Positions 54,700-64,000 of a DNA stretch of 64,000 bases are shown piece by piece. Source of the DNA: Adiantum capillus-veneris (taxonomy: Eukaryota > Streptophyta > Polypodiopsida > Polypodiales > Pteridaceae). The notes beneath the pieces were generated by a model, which was not told where the DNA came from, searched no databases, and was given only the letters and a program-made list of their open reading frames with translations. The position numbers were made by a program, and so were the translations under genes. The stretch covers positions 84,661,025 through 84,725,024 of the forward strand of contig CM043958.1 of NCBI GenBank assembly GCA_014529385.2. Reading direction: 5' to 3'. The number at the start of each line of letters is the position of its first letter. Positions within the stretch are counted from its first letter, which is position 1.

Positions 54700-57072
54700 G
54701 CCCATTTTGAAGATGGATAGGTTTCAATGCCTTCAAAAAGAGCCTCTCAAAGGAAGATTAGGGATGAAGAAACCCAATCGATCTACATTACCTTACTCTT
54801 TTCCAATGAGTGTTTATGAGATAGATCACATCGATCCAAATGTCACCACACAAGGATTCAATGTAGCAATCTTGCCTCGATGGAGCACCATTGTCAATTC
54901 CATCATCTAGAAAACAACAAAGTTGAAAGAAGAACTTCAAACGACCAATGATGAGCTGGAAAAGTTGAAGCAGGCGAAAGCTGGGTAGACAACTCAAATT
55001 TTAGAATCGCAGGTTAAGCAACAACAACATACAAGGGAAATAGAGGGGCTTCAAAAGAAAGTAGACAAACTCAATGAGGAAAACATAGTCATGCAAGAGG
55101 TGAAAGAAGAGGCTATGTTGAAACAACAAAACACTACTAGAAGTGAAAAGAGCGGATTACCAAAAGCTATACCAAAAGCATCACATCATGAAGGATGCTG
55201 TTATGGAAAAATAATTTATCATCCATTGATATATATAGTAGATAAGAATGGTGATTTGAATTTGAGCCTCATTGATATAGAAAATTTCATCAAGTCAATC
55301 TAGTTTTTTTTCCAAGAGAAAGATAGTTTGTACACTCCTGCACTGGCCAATGGGGCACTCAATGAGTAAATCAGAAAGATAAAGATGAAGAGTCTAAAGA
55401 TGAGGATGATAAGAATCATGTCAGCAAAATCAAAAGAAAAACGACAATGATGATGATGACGACGACCGGAATGGAGGGTTAGTCACTGGTCCATCAGCAA
55501 CTACTAGGAGCCAGTCTCCAGACTCTACCATAGATAGGCATGGTGAGGATCAACCACCACCGGCTGGGGATAACCCATAGAATCCACCTGATGAGTAGGA
55601 GGCTGGCAAACAGGCAAATCATACTCAAGGTGAGGGCAAGGCCACTTTATTAGAACTTGACTATGAGTCTGACCACAATCACTCTAACGAGCTACTGACA
55701 CTAAGCAAGAGCCTACGAATGTAGAAACGCCTCCTAATCTAGAAGTATTTAGAGGATGACTCAGTATATTTGGATATTGAGAGGTTTCAAATTATCTATG
55801 TGGGTCCAGATGCATGGTGTTAGATTGGAAGTCATTTAGTTACCATGATCAAATAGTCTGCCAATTACCTCCACATCCCAATGTGTCCATATACTACAAA
55901 GAATACTAGAATGGTACTTGACAAATGATGAAAAAGCTGTAAATCTAGTTGCAAATAATTTAACCACTAAGAATCTCAAGTCACTAGGAATACAAGTGGA
56001 AATGCTATTGGGCACGAGGCTAATATACCAGTGTTTGTATGAAGGATATCCGATGGCAGCTGAAAGCCATGCTCACCCAAATGCAAAGTGCTAAGGGAGT
56101 TCTGGATCTACATGTCAAAGCTTTACTAGAAGATAATGCTACTAGTAGTAGAGGAACCAAGACCAAAATGACTCTTTGTGAGCATGACACAAACTTGAAA
56201 AGTTTACTTTATCTAGTTTGCATTTCCAAAAAGACGATGCATCAGGAGAATCAGATGATCTTGAATTTCTAGAGTTTGTACCTGATTCTCTAGTGATTCT
56301 ATATAACATTCTAGCCAAAGAAGATGAATTACCTTGCTTCTTTCTAGCCCTTTACCCACCTCATACTGAGACCACATATTAGCAATGATATGTTCAAATA
56401 GCAGATGGGCTCAGGGTATAGTATGAGGAAGCATCCATGGTATGGTTGGCATGGAATCAATTGCTATATGAGTCACTAAAGAAGGTTCTGGTTAGTGAGC
56501 TCATTCTGATTTACACAAGTTCCAACTCTTAATGGGCAAATGGAAAATACAAATCAAAAGGCTCATTAAGATCACGACCTGGCTTCTGCAGCTGATTGTT
56601 GAATCCTCCAAGATTCTAAAAAAGGAATTGGCTAACAAGGCAAGCTGTGAACCACATTTCAAAGAAATGGTTGAGATATTGTTTTAGGCATGTATCATAT
56701 GTAACTAGCCATTGCCTCAAGGGTGGATGCACACTACATCATACTACCATAAGTTGGAAAGGGCCAAGTTGACAAAAGTAAAATATACTCTGTATGATCC
56801 AAACACCAAGACCTAGAACCCACTAAACCCCTACAAAGTCGAGATGAAGACAAATAGAAAGGATCCACTGTAGCAAGAAGCACTATACAAATTAATTTAG
56901 AATAAAAGTACTGGCTCTAGCACTCCAAAGTCTTCTAAAGCACCGGCCAAATGGAAGAAGGCACTTGAGAAGAAGAAAGTCAAATGGACAGGCACTAGCT
57001 AGAACCAGCATGCCATTGGAAATTTAGGTACTTATACCTAAATTCAAGAAAGGGGAGGAGAAATGTAGAAGG
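54700..57072 (+). pseudogene. Decayed coiled-coil/gag-like region, family unknown
   Basis: The plus strand gives LKEELQTTNDELEKLKQAKA, then QQQHTREIEGLQKKVDKLNE (coiled coil, 54915-55120), YGKIIYHPLIYIVDKNGDLN, an Asp-rich stretch near 55440, and later EEASMVWLAWNQLLYESLKK near 56425. Stops and shifts are frequent. A purine-rich tract (AAGAAAGGGGAGGAGAAATG, 57047-57066) lies just before an LTR-like start at 57073, so this may be the 3' half of an old LTR element. No pol motif is seen. Confidence 0.35.
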
Positions 57073-57515
57073 TGGGAACATCCCTTAGCAGGTGGCTAGC
57101 GGGCAACTACACTAGAAGATTTCAAAAGCAATAACCAAAGAGTTACCATGATAATTGATAGTACATAGTCAATCAGATGCCAATCGGGGACTATAAATAG
57201 GACCCGCTATTCATTTTGAGGTCTCTTTGACTGTCGAACTCCCTTAATCCCTAGATCTCTTGTAACCCAAGCCTTGTAATTTCATCTTGAACCATTGGTT
57301 GATGTACTTTGTACTCTCAATAAGCTAAAGCTCTTTCCAATACTACTTCCAGTTATACTTTGTTCATCTTCTGAGTAATGAAATTCTAGTTCCAATCATT
57401 GTTTCCAATGTCATTTCATTTCCACTTCCAATTTTGTCTTTCAGTGCTCTGAAGTTTGATCTAAAGTCCTACCACCTGAATCTAGCTAACTCTAACCACC
57501 AACCTGGAATAGTTG
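57073..57515 (+). repeat. LTR-like segment X1
   Basis: Starts TGGGAACATCCC after a purine tract, has a TATA motif followed by a pyrimidine-rich stretch, and no reading frame. It resembles X2 in its first bases and TATA context. The right border is unclear; an integrase scrap follows. Confidence 0.4.
57192..57199 (+). promoter_or_regulatory. TATA box of X1
   Basis: CTATAAATAGGACCC context, near-identical to that at 58354. Confidence 0.5.
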
Positions 57516-57850
57516 TCTGAACACATCCAGCTCATTCCACAAGCTCATACAACAGTGTTCGGAATATATTTTGTAGAAGACAAAACATTGAGACGGCTTA
57601 TGTGGTTAGGGGTTTACCGGCCAAACATGAAAAGAGATATTCATGTCTATATAAACAATTTCTCTCAATGCAAAAGGAGAGTAGACATACCACAACTACC
57701 TTGTTTCAGGTTTCTATGGCACCTAGGTGGAGCAAACATCTAATGAAGTACTTGCCAATTAGAAAATTATTTAAAGATATGAGAAAACAAAGACAAAGAG
57801 CAATAAAAATGAAGGCAAAAAATTACACCACGATCTGCCAACATTGATAT
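57516..57850 (+). pseudogene. Gypsy integrase zinc-binding scrap
   Basis: The frame reads TLRRLMWLGVYRPNMKRDIH, then YINNFSQCKRRVDIP, like the region around the C-x2-C of gypsy integrases (usual form W-P-x-M-x-x-D ... C-x2-C-Q). The first Cys is not visible. Beyond about 57720 the reading is lost. Because it encodes integrase, this area is not a caulimovirus copy. Confidence 0.55.
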
Positions 57851-58279
57851 AAAGGAGGAAAGGACCAACGACATAGACTATGTGCAAATTGTTAGGGTAA
57901 GCCCAACTTGTGGCAACATATGGGAATTCCCTCTAGCCACCTAGGAAGAGATAAATGATGAGATGGTCAAATATCAAGAGGGTACAACCTCATTGTAAAG
58001 CACCAAGCCTATTTGAGAGGCTCTTTTCTAATGAATCATTGCACTTTGAGTCGCCCTGATGAAATATTATATTGCAACTTTATGAAAAACAAATACTCGT
58101 GACTTATGTAGCACTTTTGACACCATTGCACAAAATGGGGACTGCCATTAAGTGCACAACTATTCCCAAGATGACTTGTAGTTTTTCTCAATTTATTTTC
58201 ATAAAGAAAGAATTTTCCTACATTAGTGGACTTGTCATTGTGATTGGACTTCGTAGACGGCTGAGACAGTTTCACTAAG
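57851..58279. other. Unassigned, probably decayed element interior
   Basis: No motif recognised on either strand; lies between an integrase scrap and an LTR-like start. Confidence 0.4.
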
Positions 58280-58735
58280 TGGGAACGCTCTCTTATGAGA
58301 CGGGAGTGAATTAGTCAGTAATTACTACGGTAATTACCATGGTAAATCCAAGGTATATAAATAGGGCCCATTACATTGTAATCGGGTTGGAATTGGGGTT
58401 AGCATAATCTTGAGCATAGTCGGATTAGCATTTTGGCGGCATTTTTACTTGAGTTGTCAATCATTGGTAGTTGTTTTCGGCTGTACTCTATCTATAAATC
58501 ACATCATACTCACTGTAATCTTTCATCTGTAATTCCAATCACAGTAGATATTCTAGTTAACCGTACTCTGTATTCAATATTCAGTACTCTGAATCTGAAT
58601 CTGAATATTATTCTCAGTACATAGTCTGGTTCTCATTCCAGTAGATAAATTCCAGTTCAGTTTCTGATTCTCTGTCCAGTCGACTGTCTAAACTAATACA
58701 TCATCAGTAGCCGAAATGTTCTAACACTGGAATTA
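58280..58735 (+). repeat. LTR-like segment X2 (5' LTR of the gag at 58839)
   Basis: Starts TGGGAACGCTCT, contains a TATA box and ends near TTCTAACA before a gag start. A primer site could be TGGCGATCACGG near 58764, not a standard one. Borders are tentative. Confidence 0.45.
58354..58364 (+). promoter_or_regulatory. TATA box of X2
   Basis: TATATAAATAGGGCCC context. Confidence 0.5.
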
Positions 58736-58838
58736 GCTATCTCAAGAGATCAATTCCAATTCCATTTTGGCGATCACGGTGGCTCAAGCTGAAGCTCATT
58801 GACTAAAAGACTCTTCTCCCAGTTGGAAGTTTTCAGCA

Positions 58839-59372
58839 ATGGAACCCAAACCCAGTCGTGGCCGGAAATCCACCATCCGTGTTGATCCTATTCCTGAGGA
58901 GTCGAGAAGAGAGTCTGACCCTAAGCTAGAGAAGGTGACTGACACTGAGGCTCAAGAGGAGCATAGTCAGGCTCATGAGATGCAGGACTCACAGCATTCT
59001 GGTCATTCTTGACGCATATAGGTAGAAAGGGAAGCACGGAAAGCCAAGAATTCTCGGTCCAGGCAGGGGGATGAGGGTACCAAGGGAAGTAAAGGCAGTC
59101 ACCGCACTTCTAGCAGATACACCAGAGAGGATATTGACACAGAGACAGAAACAGACATTGATTGGGGCAGACACTGACAACTGCAAAAAGGCTTCCAAGC
59201 GCCATTCTGAATCTAAGAAGAGAAGCGGCAGAATCAGTGGTAATCGAAATGATTACACAGCTTCCCTGAAAATTTCTTTTCCAATATTCAAGGGAGGTAA
59301 GAAGGATGATCCGGACGTTCACATACAGGATTTTGAGCAGTATGCTGAACTGAAAAATATTGATGAAGATGA
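58839..59372 (+). pseudogene. Gypsy gag N-terminal region, split by copia-2
   Basis: The start at 58839 gives MEPKPSRGRKSTIRVDPIPE, acidic and Gln-rich to a stop near 59011. An Arg/Ser-rich linker follows, then in another frame SLKISFPIFKGGKKDDPDVH and IQDFEQYAELKNIDEDD. The F-P-x-F-K-G-(x)n-D-P block is typical of the start of a gypsy capsid. Copia-2 begins at 59373, so the rest of this element lies beyond the window. Confidence 0.6.
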
Positions 59373-59564
59373 TGTTGGGGTATAAATCCCAATGTGGTCG
59401 CCCAGGTAAGTGGGCGGGCCGCCAGGTATGTACACATATTCTTTTGTAAAAACCTAATAAGAACTCACTATGCTCTACACATTATAGTAGAGCGAGTTCA
59501 CCATATTGTCGTGCTCTTCTTCTCGCACTCTCTCTCGCGTCGCACTTCCGCTCGTACTCCTTCA
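59373..59564 (+). repeat. 5' LTR of copia-2
   Basis: 192 bp, TGTTGGGGTATAAATCCC to CTCCTTCA. Confidence 0.95.
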
Positions 59565-59566
59565 AC

Positions 59567-59578
59567 TGGTATCAGAGC
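59567..59578 (+). other. Primer-binding site of copia-2
   Basis: TGGTATCAGAGC, two bases after the LTR. Confidence 0.95.
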
Positions 59579-60650
59579 TCAGATCGAGGCTCGGGGCAGC
59601 ACTGCAAGAGGCTAGAGTCACCAGCTCAGATTGGAGTGAAATTCGACAGGCGAAGACACGGCCCCAAATCTTGTGGGAGATCGCGAAGGGCCTGGTGTTC
59701 TCAGAATTTCATTCTGAGGTCATCTTGGCCACCGTTTGGCTTCGACAAAGGTCTGCGCAGGCCATTTTCGACTACGTGGTCTCGACGGGTGCAGATCCGA
59801 CTCTGCAAATTTGGGGTTTTCGGCCTACGACTGCAGGTGCTGAGGATATTGACACTCCTAGAGTGTTGATTTGTGGCTGTCTACACATCAAAGGACAGCT
59901 CACAGTTCTTGGAGGCGTGTCACATACGACACGGGCGCACCTACACATAGACTGTAGGCGACATCCACTAGTTCATCAGGTAGCTTGTGTTTGTTGCTTG
60001 ATATTCCAGATTTCATCCTGACATTGCAGGTACTTCCACATGGGATGTATTGTCAGAGATGATGTATGTTTGTTGAGGGTTTGCTGGCTGTGAGTCACGC
60101 AGTAAACAACCGCCGCAGAGGTTACAGCATATAGTGGGAAATTTGTGGATGTATGACTGTGTGGGAAGTCTATGTACTGTCAGATTTACTGCAGCCTTTG
60201 TTGAGGGTCGAGTGAGGTTTATTGAGCTGGGGGATTCTCGAATGTTGAGATCCTTTCGGTGATACAGGTCTTGGAGCGATCCCTCGAGCACCCTTAGATA
60301 GGCAGCTAGGATGTATTGACTGTGAGTTAGACAGTTGGGATTTCATCTTTGCTTTACTGCTGTTGAGGCATTGTCACAGTCTATGCTTACAGGACAGTGA
60401 GAGACAGTACAGGTGCAGGACAGGTTTACCCGCAGCTTACAGTGTCAGAGAGACAATGGTTTTTTGAGCTGTTTTTTGGTCTGTTTTTAGTACACCATAG
60501 CCATTTTACAAAGGAGACTCTGCCAAAATTTCGGCAGAATCTGAAGCTTTCTTGGTTCATTTGATAGGTTGATATTGGTTCAGAGGTCAGTTTACAGGGG
60601 AAACTCTGCCGAATTTTTCCCAGGAAAGTAAACTGTTGTGAAGCGTAGCT
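59579..60650 (+). other. Copia-2 leader, 1.07 kb
   Basis: Long untranslated region between PBS and gag ATG. Its first 720 bp match the copia-1 leader; the last 364 bp are absent from copia-1. No conserved reading frame. Confidence 0.7.
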
Positions 60651-61190
60651 ATGGCTGGATCATAGGACACTGCTCTTTACAATATCAAGAAGCTGGATGG
60701 AACCAATTTCCCATTGTGGAAGAAGCATATTTGGCACGTGTTGGTACAAAAGAAGCAGATAAAACCTATAAAGCTCAAGGGGATAAAACCAGAAGATACG
60801 TACGAAGATGAATGGAGCGAAATGGATGAATTGGCACTTTCTACCATTATGCTGACTTTGGCAGAAAGCGTTTACATCAATGTAGCAGACGAGATGCCGG
60901 CTTATCAAGCATGGTTAAAGCTGAGTGATCTTTATGAGAAGCAGAGTGCAGCTTCACAGGTATACTGGCTTAAGAAGCTTGTTGACTTGAAGATGAAAGA
61001 AGGGAAACCTATGTCCAATCATCTGAATGAATTCAACACCATCTACAGTCAGTTGTCAGCTCAAGGTGTCAAGTTTGATGAACCTGTTAGAGCTATGTTA
61101 CTGTTGATCACATTGCCGGAAAGTTGGGACACCTCCAGATGGTTTGAACATAGCAGGTGTAGAAGGAAGTCTGCTTACTGAAGAAACCAA
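60651..61190 (+). pseudogene. Copia-2 gag, stop at codon 5 and frameshift
   Basis: The start ATG at 60651 is followed by TAG as codon 5. The frame then continues with LYNIKKLDGTNFPLWKKHIW, LSTIMLTLAESVYINVADEM and KEGKPMSNHLNEFNTIYSQL. At about 61132 some 28 nt present in copia-1 are missing, which shifts the frame after PESWDT. Gag sequence resumes in the next phase. Confidence 0.85.
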
Positions 61191-62575
61191 TAGAAAGACA
61201 ATGGACAAAGGCAAAGGAACAGCCTTAGTTGTCAGGGGAAGGACCAAAGAAAAGTACAAATGGGAGAAAGAGGAATCAGCCTCGTAGCAAGTCCCGCAGT
61301 GCTAAAGGCAATAGTGACATAGAATGCTACCATTGTGGCAAGAAGGGTCCAATGAAAAGAGACTGCAGAGAATGGAAAGCAGAAAAAGGCAAAGAGAAAG
61401 CTGAAGACCATGGTGAGAAGAACAAGTCCTCAGTAAAGATTCAAGAAATAAATGTGACAAACACTATTGCAGAGGATGACAATCTAGTGTCAGGAGACAT
61501 CTACTTCTTGAAGAATACAATGGACTCAGCTCTTCTTACAGCATCTGATGGAAATGCACTGAGTGACTGGATTATAGACTCAGGGGCATCACTTCATGTG
61601 TCTCCAAACAAGGAGTGGTTTACCTCTTATGTGACTACTAAAGATCATGTTCGGCTAGGAAATGGGCAGACATGTGAGATCTTAGGTGTTGGAGATGTTC
61701 AATTGAAGTTTCAGAATGGCTCTTCTTTCACGCTGAAGAATGTGAGACATGTTCCCGCAATTACAAAGAGCTTGATCAGCACAGGTTTTCTTGATGATGC
61801 TGGCTACGTCACCACTTTTGGACAAAACATGTGGAAGATATCCAAGGGTTCTATGACAGTAGCACATGGAGTAAAGTCTGGAGGACTTTACATGATTTAT
61901 GTATCAAATGTCTCTAAAAATGTAATCAATGTAACCGAGCAACCGAACGTTTCTTTGTGGCATAGCCGGTTAGGACATATGTCCAAGAAGGGAATGGAAA
62001 TCTTGTCTCGTTCTGGTTATTTGCCTCGCTTTTCATTTAATGATTTTGAATTCTGTGAACATTGTCTGTATGGTAAGCAAACACAGCAACCACATAAGCA
62101 TAGAAGCAGTAGAAGAGATACACAGTTGGCACTTGTTCATAGTGATTTGTGTGGACCTATGCCTAACCTATCTCTAGGGGGAGCTTCTTACTTTATGACA
62201 TTTATAGATGATTACTCGAGGAAAGTATGGGTTTACTTTCTCAAGCACAAGGATGAAGCGTTTAGTGTTTTCAAAACGTTTGTGACACTTGTGGAGAATC
62301 AGAGTGGCAAGAAGCTTAAATGCTTACGCACTGACAATGGTGGAGAGTATGTTTCAAAGGCCTTTCAAGACTTTTGTGAGTCAAAAGGTATAAAACGTGA
62401 ACTTACTACTCCTTACAATCCTCCTCAAAATGGTGTTGCTGAGAGGATGAATAGGACCATACAAGAGAAGGTCAGAAGTATGTTGTCTAATGCACAGCTG
62501 CCAAATGGGTTTTGGGCTGAAGCTGTATCAACAACTGTTCATCTTGTAAATAGATCTCCTAGCAAGGTTTTGTAG
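61191..62575 (+). pseudogene. Copia-2 nucleocapsid, protease and integrase
   Basis: The main frame is 61229-62575 (448 codons). The knuckle CYHCGKKGPMKRDC at residues 33-46 has Pro where the His ligand belongs. Protease D117-S118-G119 is intact. Integrase zinc finger H245, H250, C276, C279; catalytic D306, D369, E405 all present. It ends at SPSKVL with a TAG identical to that of copia-1; the same frame then goes straight on. Confidence 0.88.
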
Positions 62576-62584
62576 AAGGATTCA

Positions 62585-63511
62585 GTGCCAGAGATGGTAT
62601 GGTCAGGCAAGGTGCCCTCATACAAGCATCTCAGAGTCTTTGGATGTGAGGCATATACTCACGTTGCAAAGGAATTTAGGAACAAACTTGAGCCAAAGAG
62701 TAGAAAGTGCATCTTTCTAGGCTATGGTAATTCTGGTGAGATGGGGTACAGACTTTGGGATCCCGAATCCAGAAAGGTTATCCGCAACAATGATGTTCAC
62801 TTTAATGAAGCCAAATATCATTCTAAACCAGAGAGGGTTGAGGAGATTAGAAGAGTTGTCTTCCAAGAAGATGGACCTACACGTGCAAGACAAAATGTCA
62901 GGGCTCAACAGGAGCAAGGACATGATAGAGTGGAACCACAGGTTGTGGCTGAGCCTGAGCCACCTATTTTGCGTAAATCTGGACGTATCACGCGACCTCC
63001 TGATCGGTTTGTTCCATCTATGAACTATGTCATGTTGAGTGATTGCAATGAGACTTCATGTTACAAGGAAGCAGTGCAAACGAAGGACTCCGGGAATTGG
63101 CAATTGGCCATGCAGTCAGAGATGACAGCTCTGCATAAAAACCAGGCATGGAAGCTAGTTAAATTACCACAGTGCAAAAAGGCTCTACCTTGTGAATGGG
63201 TTTACAGGTATAAGATCACCGCTCATGATAGTCAGCCAAAGCACAAAGCAAGGCTTGTTGCCAAGGGCTTTAAGCAAGAACAAGGCATTGACTTTGATAA
63301 AGTCTTCTCTCCGGTGGTCAAGATGACTACATTGAGATGCTTTCTTGCATTGGTTGCCATATTAAATTTGGTGTTGCACCAAATGGATGTCAAGACAGCG
63401 TTCTTGCATGGTGATTTAGATGTGGAAATTTACATGCAGCAGCCAGAAGGGTTTGTTGAGAAAGGCAAGGAAGATTTGGTATGCCAGTTGTTAAAGAGTC
63501 TTATGGCTTAA
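62585..63511 (+). pseudogene. Copia-2 integrase C-terminus and RT fingers
   Basis: 308 codons, almost identical to 42837-41911 of copia-1. It contains FGCEAYTHVAKEFRNKLEPK, KNQAWKLVKLPQ and MDVKTAFLHGDLDVEIYMQQ. It ends in LLKSLMA by the shared 1-nt frameshift, after which the sequence reads on in another phase. Confidence 0.88.
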
Positions 63512-64000
63512 AACAATCACCGAGGGCATGGTACCATATGTTCCACAAGTTTATGCTTTCTCAAGGCTACACACGTAGTGAGTTCGATCACTGTCTATAT
63601 ACAAAGAAGGCTAAGGATGGTAGTTGGTTGATCCTTATTTTGTATGTGGATGACATGTTGATTGCTGGCAAGCACTTGGAAGAAATTTCAGCTTTGAAGT
63701 CAAAGATGGCAAAATCGTTTGACATGAAATACATGGGTGAGGCAAGTCATATACTTGGTATGCGCATTGAGAGAGACAGATCAAAGAAGTTGATTTGGTT
63801 ATCTCAAACAGAGTATATTGACAAGGTTTTGCAACGTTTCAATATGGAGAAGGGAAAGGCACTGAGTGTTCCATTGCCACCATATGTGAAACTTAGCAAA
63901 CAAGATTGTCCTGTGTCTGAGGAAGAACAGGCTGAAATGGATAAGATTCCATATGCGTCTACAGTGGGTAGTTTGATGTATGCAATGATTTCTACTCGTC
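63481..64000 (+). pseudogene. Copia-2 RT palm, open to the window end
   Basis: In the shifted frame the RT continues with GLKQSPRAWYHMFHKFMLSQ and the catalytic YVDD in LILYVDDMLIAGKHLEE (about 63635-63690). It runs through SKKLIWLSQTEYIDKVLQRF to SLMYAMISTR at the edge with no stop. One substitution in KYMGEASHI (KDMGEASHI in copia-1) is visible. Confidence 0.85.

Larger units (their letters stand above)
59373..64000 (+). mobile_element. Ty1/copia element copia-2 (runs off the window)
   Basis: Same family as copia-1, opposite orientation and a different target: the 5 bp before it are GATGA. 5' LTR, PBS, long leader, gag, protease, integrase and the first half of RT are present. Proteins are nearly identical to copia-1 over integrase and RT. 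It shares a TAG between integrase and RT and a frameshift in RT with copia-1, and has private lesions in gag. Confidence 0.9.

Noticed and set aside
57073-59372. Endogenous caulimovirus, suggested by TATAAATAGG promoters
   Set aside because: The neighbouring reading is an integrase zinc region, which caulimoviruses lack; no movement or coat protein motif seen.
59506-60021. 171-codon frame in the copia-2 leader with a similar tail in a copia-1 leader frame
   Set aside because: The upstream halves are in different frames because of a T-run difference (GGGGTTTTCGG against GGGGTTTCGG). The likeness is at DNA level only.

Overview
The window is a land-plant repeat block. It is built almost entirely of LTR retrotransposons inserted into one another, plus one LINE, small retroposon-like pieces and long microsatellites. 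I found no host gene, tRNA, rRNA or CRISPR array that I can support. Plant origin is inferred from the 12-nt primer-binding site TGGTATCAGAGC (initiator tRNA-Met) behind most LTRs, the Ty3/gypsy and Ty1/copia protein types, and a Tat-type element with a second RNase H. The species cannot be told from the sequence.

Layout. 1-14395 is a pile of one Ty3/gypsy family (here 'A', four broken copies A1-A4) and a second family 'B'. A1 (+, 1-1468) carries a 130-bp retroposon. A2 (+, 1469-4397) and A3 (-, 4398-7814) meet tail to tail. B (-, 7815-12103) is broken in RNase H where the A3 LTR begins. A4 (-, 12104-14395) is a gag-only remnant. 14396-20208 is gypsy 'C' (-), with a 1000-residue open pol frame whose integrase has lost its catalytic glutamate.

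From 20209 to about 35385 runs one LINE (+) in three pieces. It is split by a Tat-type gypsy element 'D' (-, 20353-29622, 4-bp target duplication GTAG) and by a non-autonomous LTR element 'E' (-, 30002-34414, duplication CATGG). With the inserts and one duplication copy set aside, the LINE frame runs straight through both sites. 35386-37491 is a simple-sequence-rich spacer with a tandem SINE-like repeat.

37492-50020 is gypsy 'C-prime' (+, duplication TCAGA), which lacks the whole RT domain and is itself split in gag by copia-1 (-, 40540-45713, duplication CTATG). 50021-57072 is older, mostly noncoding sequence with two decayed gag-like reading frames on opposite strands. 57073-59372 holds two LTR-like segments, an integrase scrap and a gypsy gag start. 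Copia-2 (+, 59373 to the window end) interrupts that gag and belongs to the same family as copia-1.

No element here looks autonomous. Several lesions are shared by separate copies: the A-family protease site and RT gap, and the copia stop codon and frameshift. This suggests that already defective templates were copied using proteins made elsewhere. All family and domain calls come from reading motifs in the translations; no database search was run.
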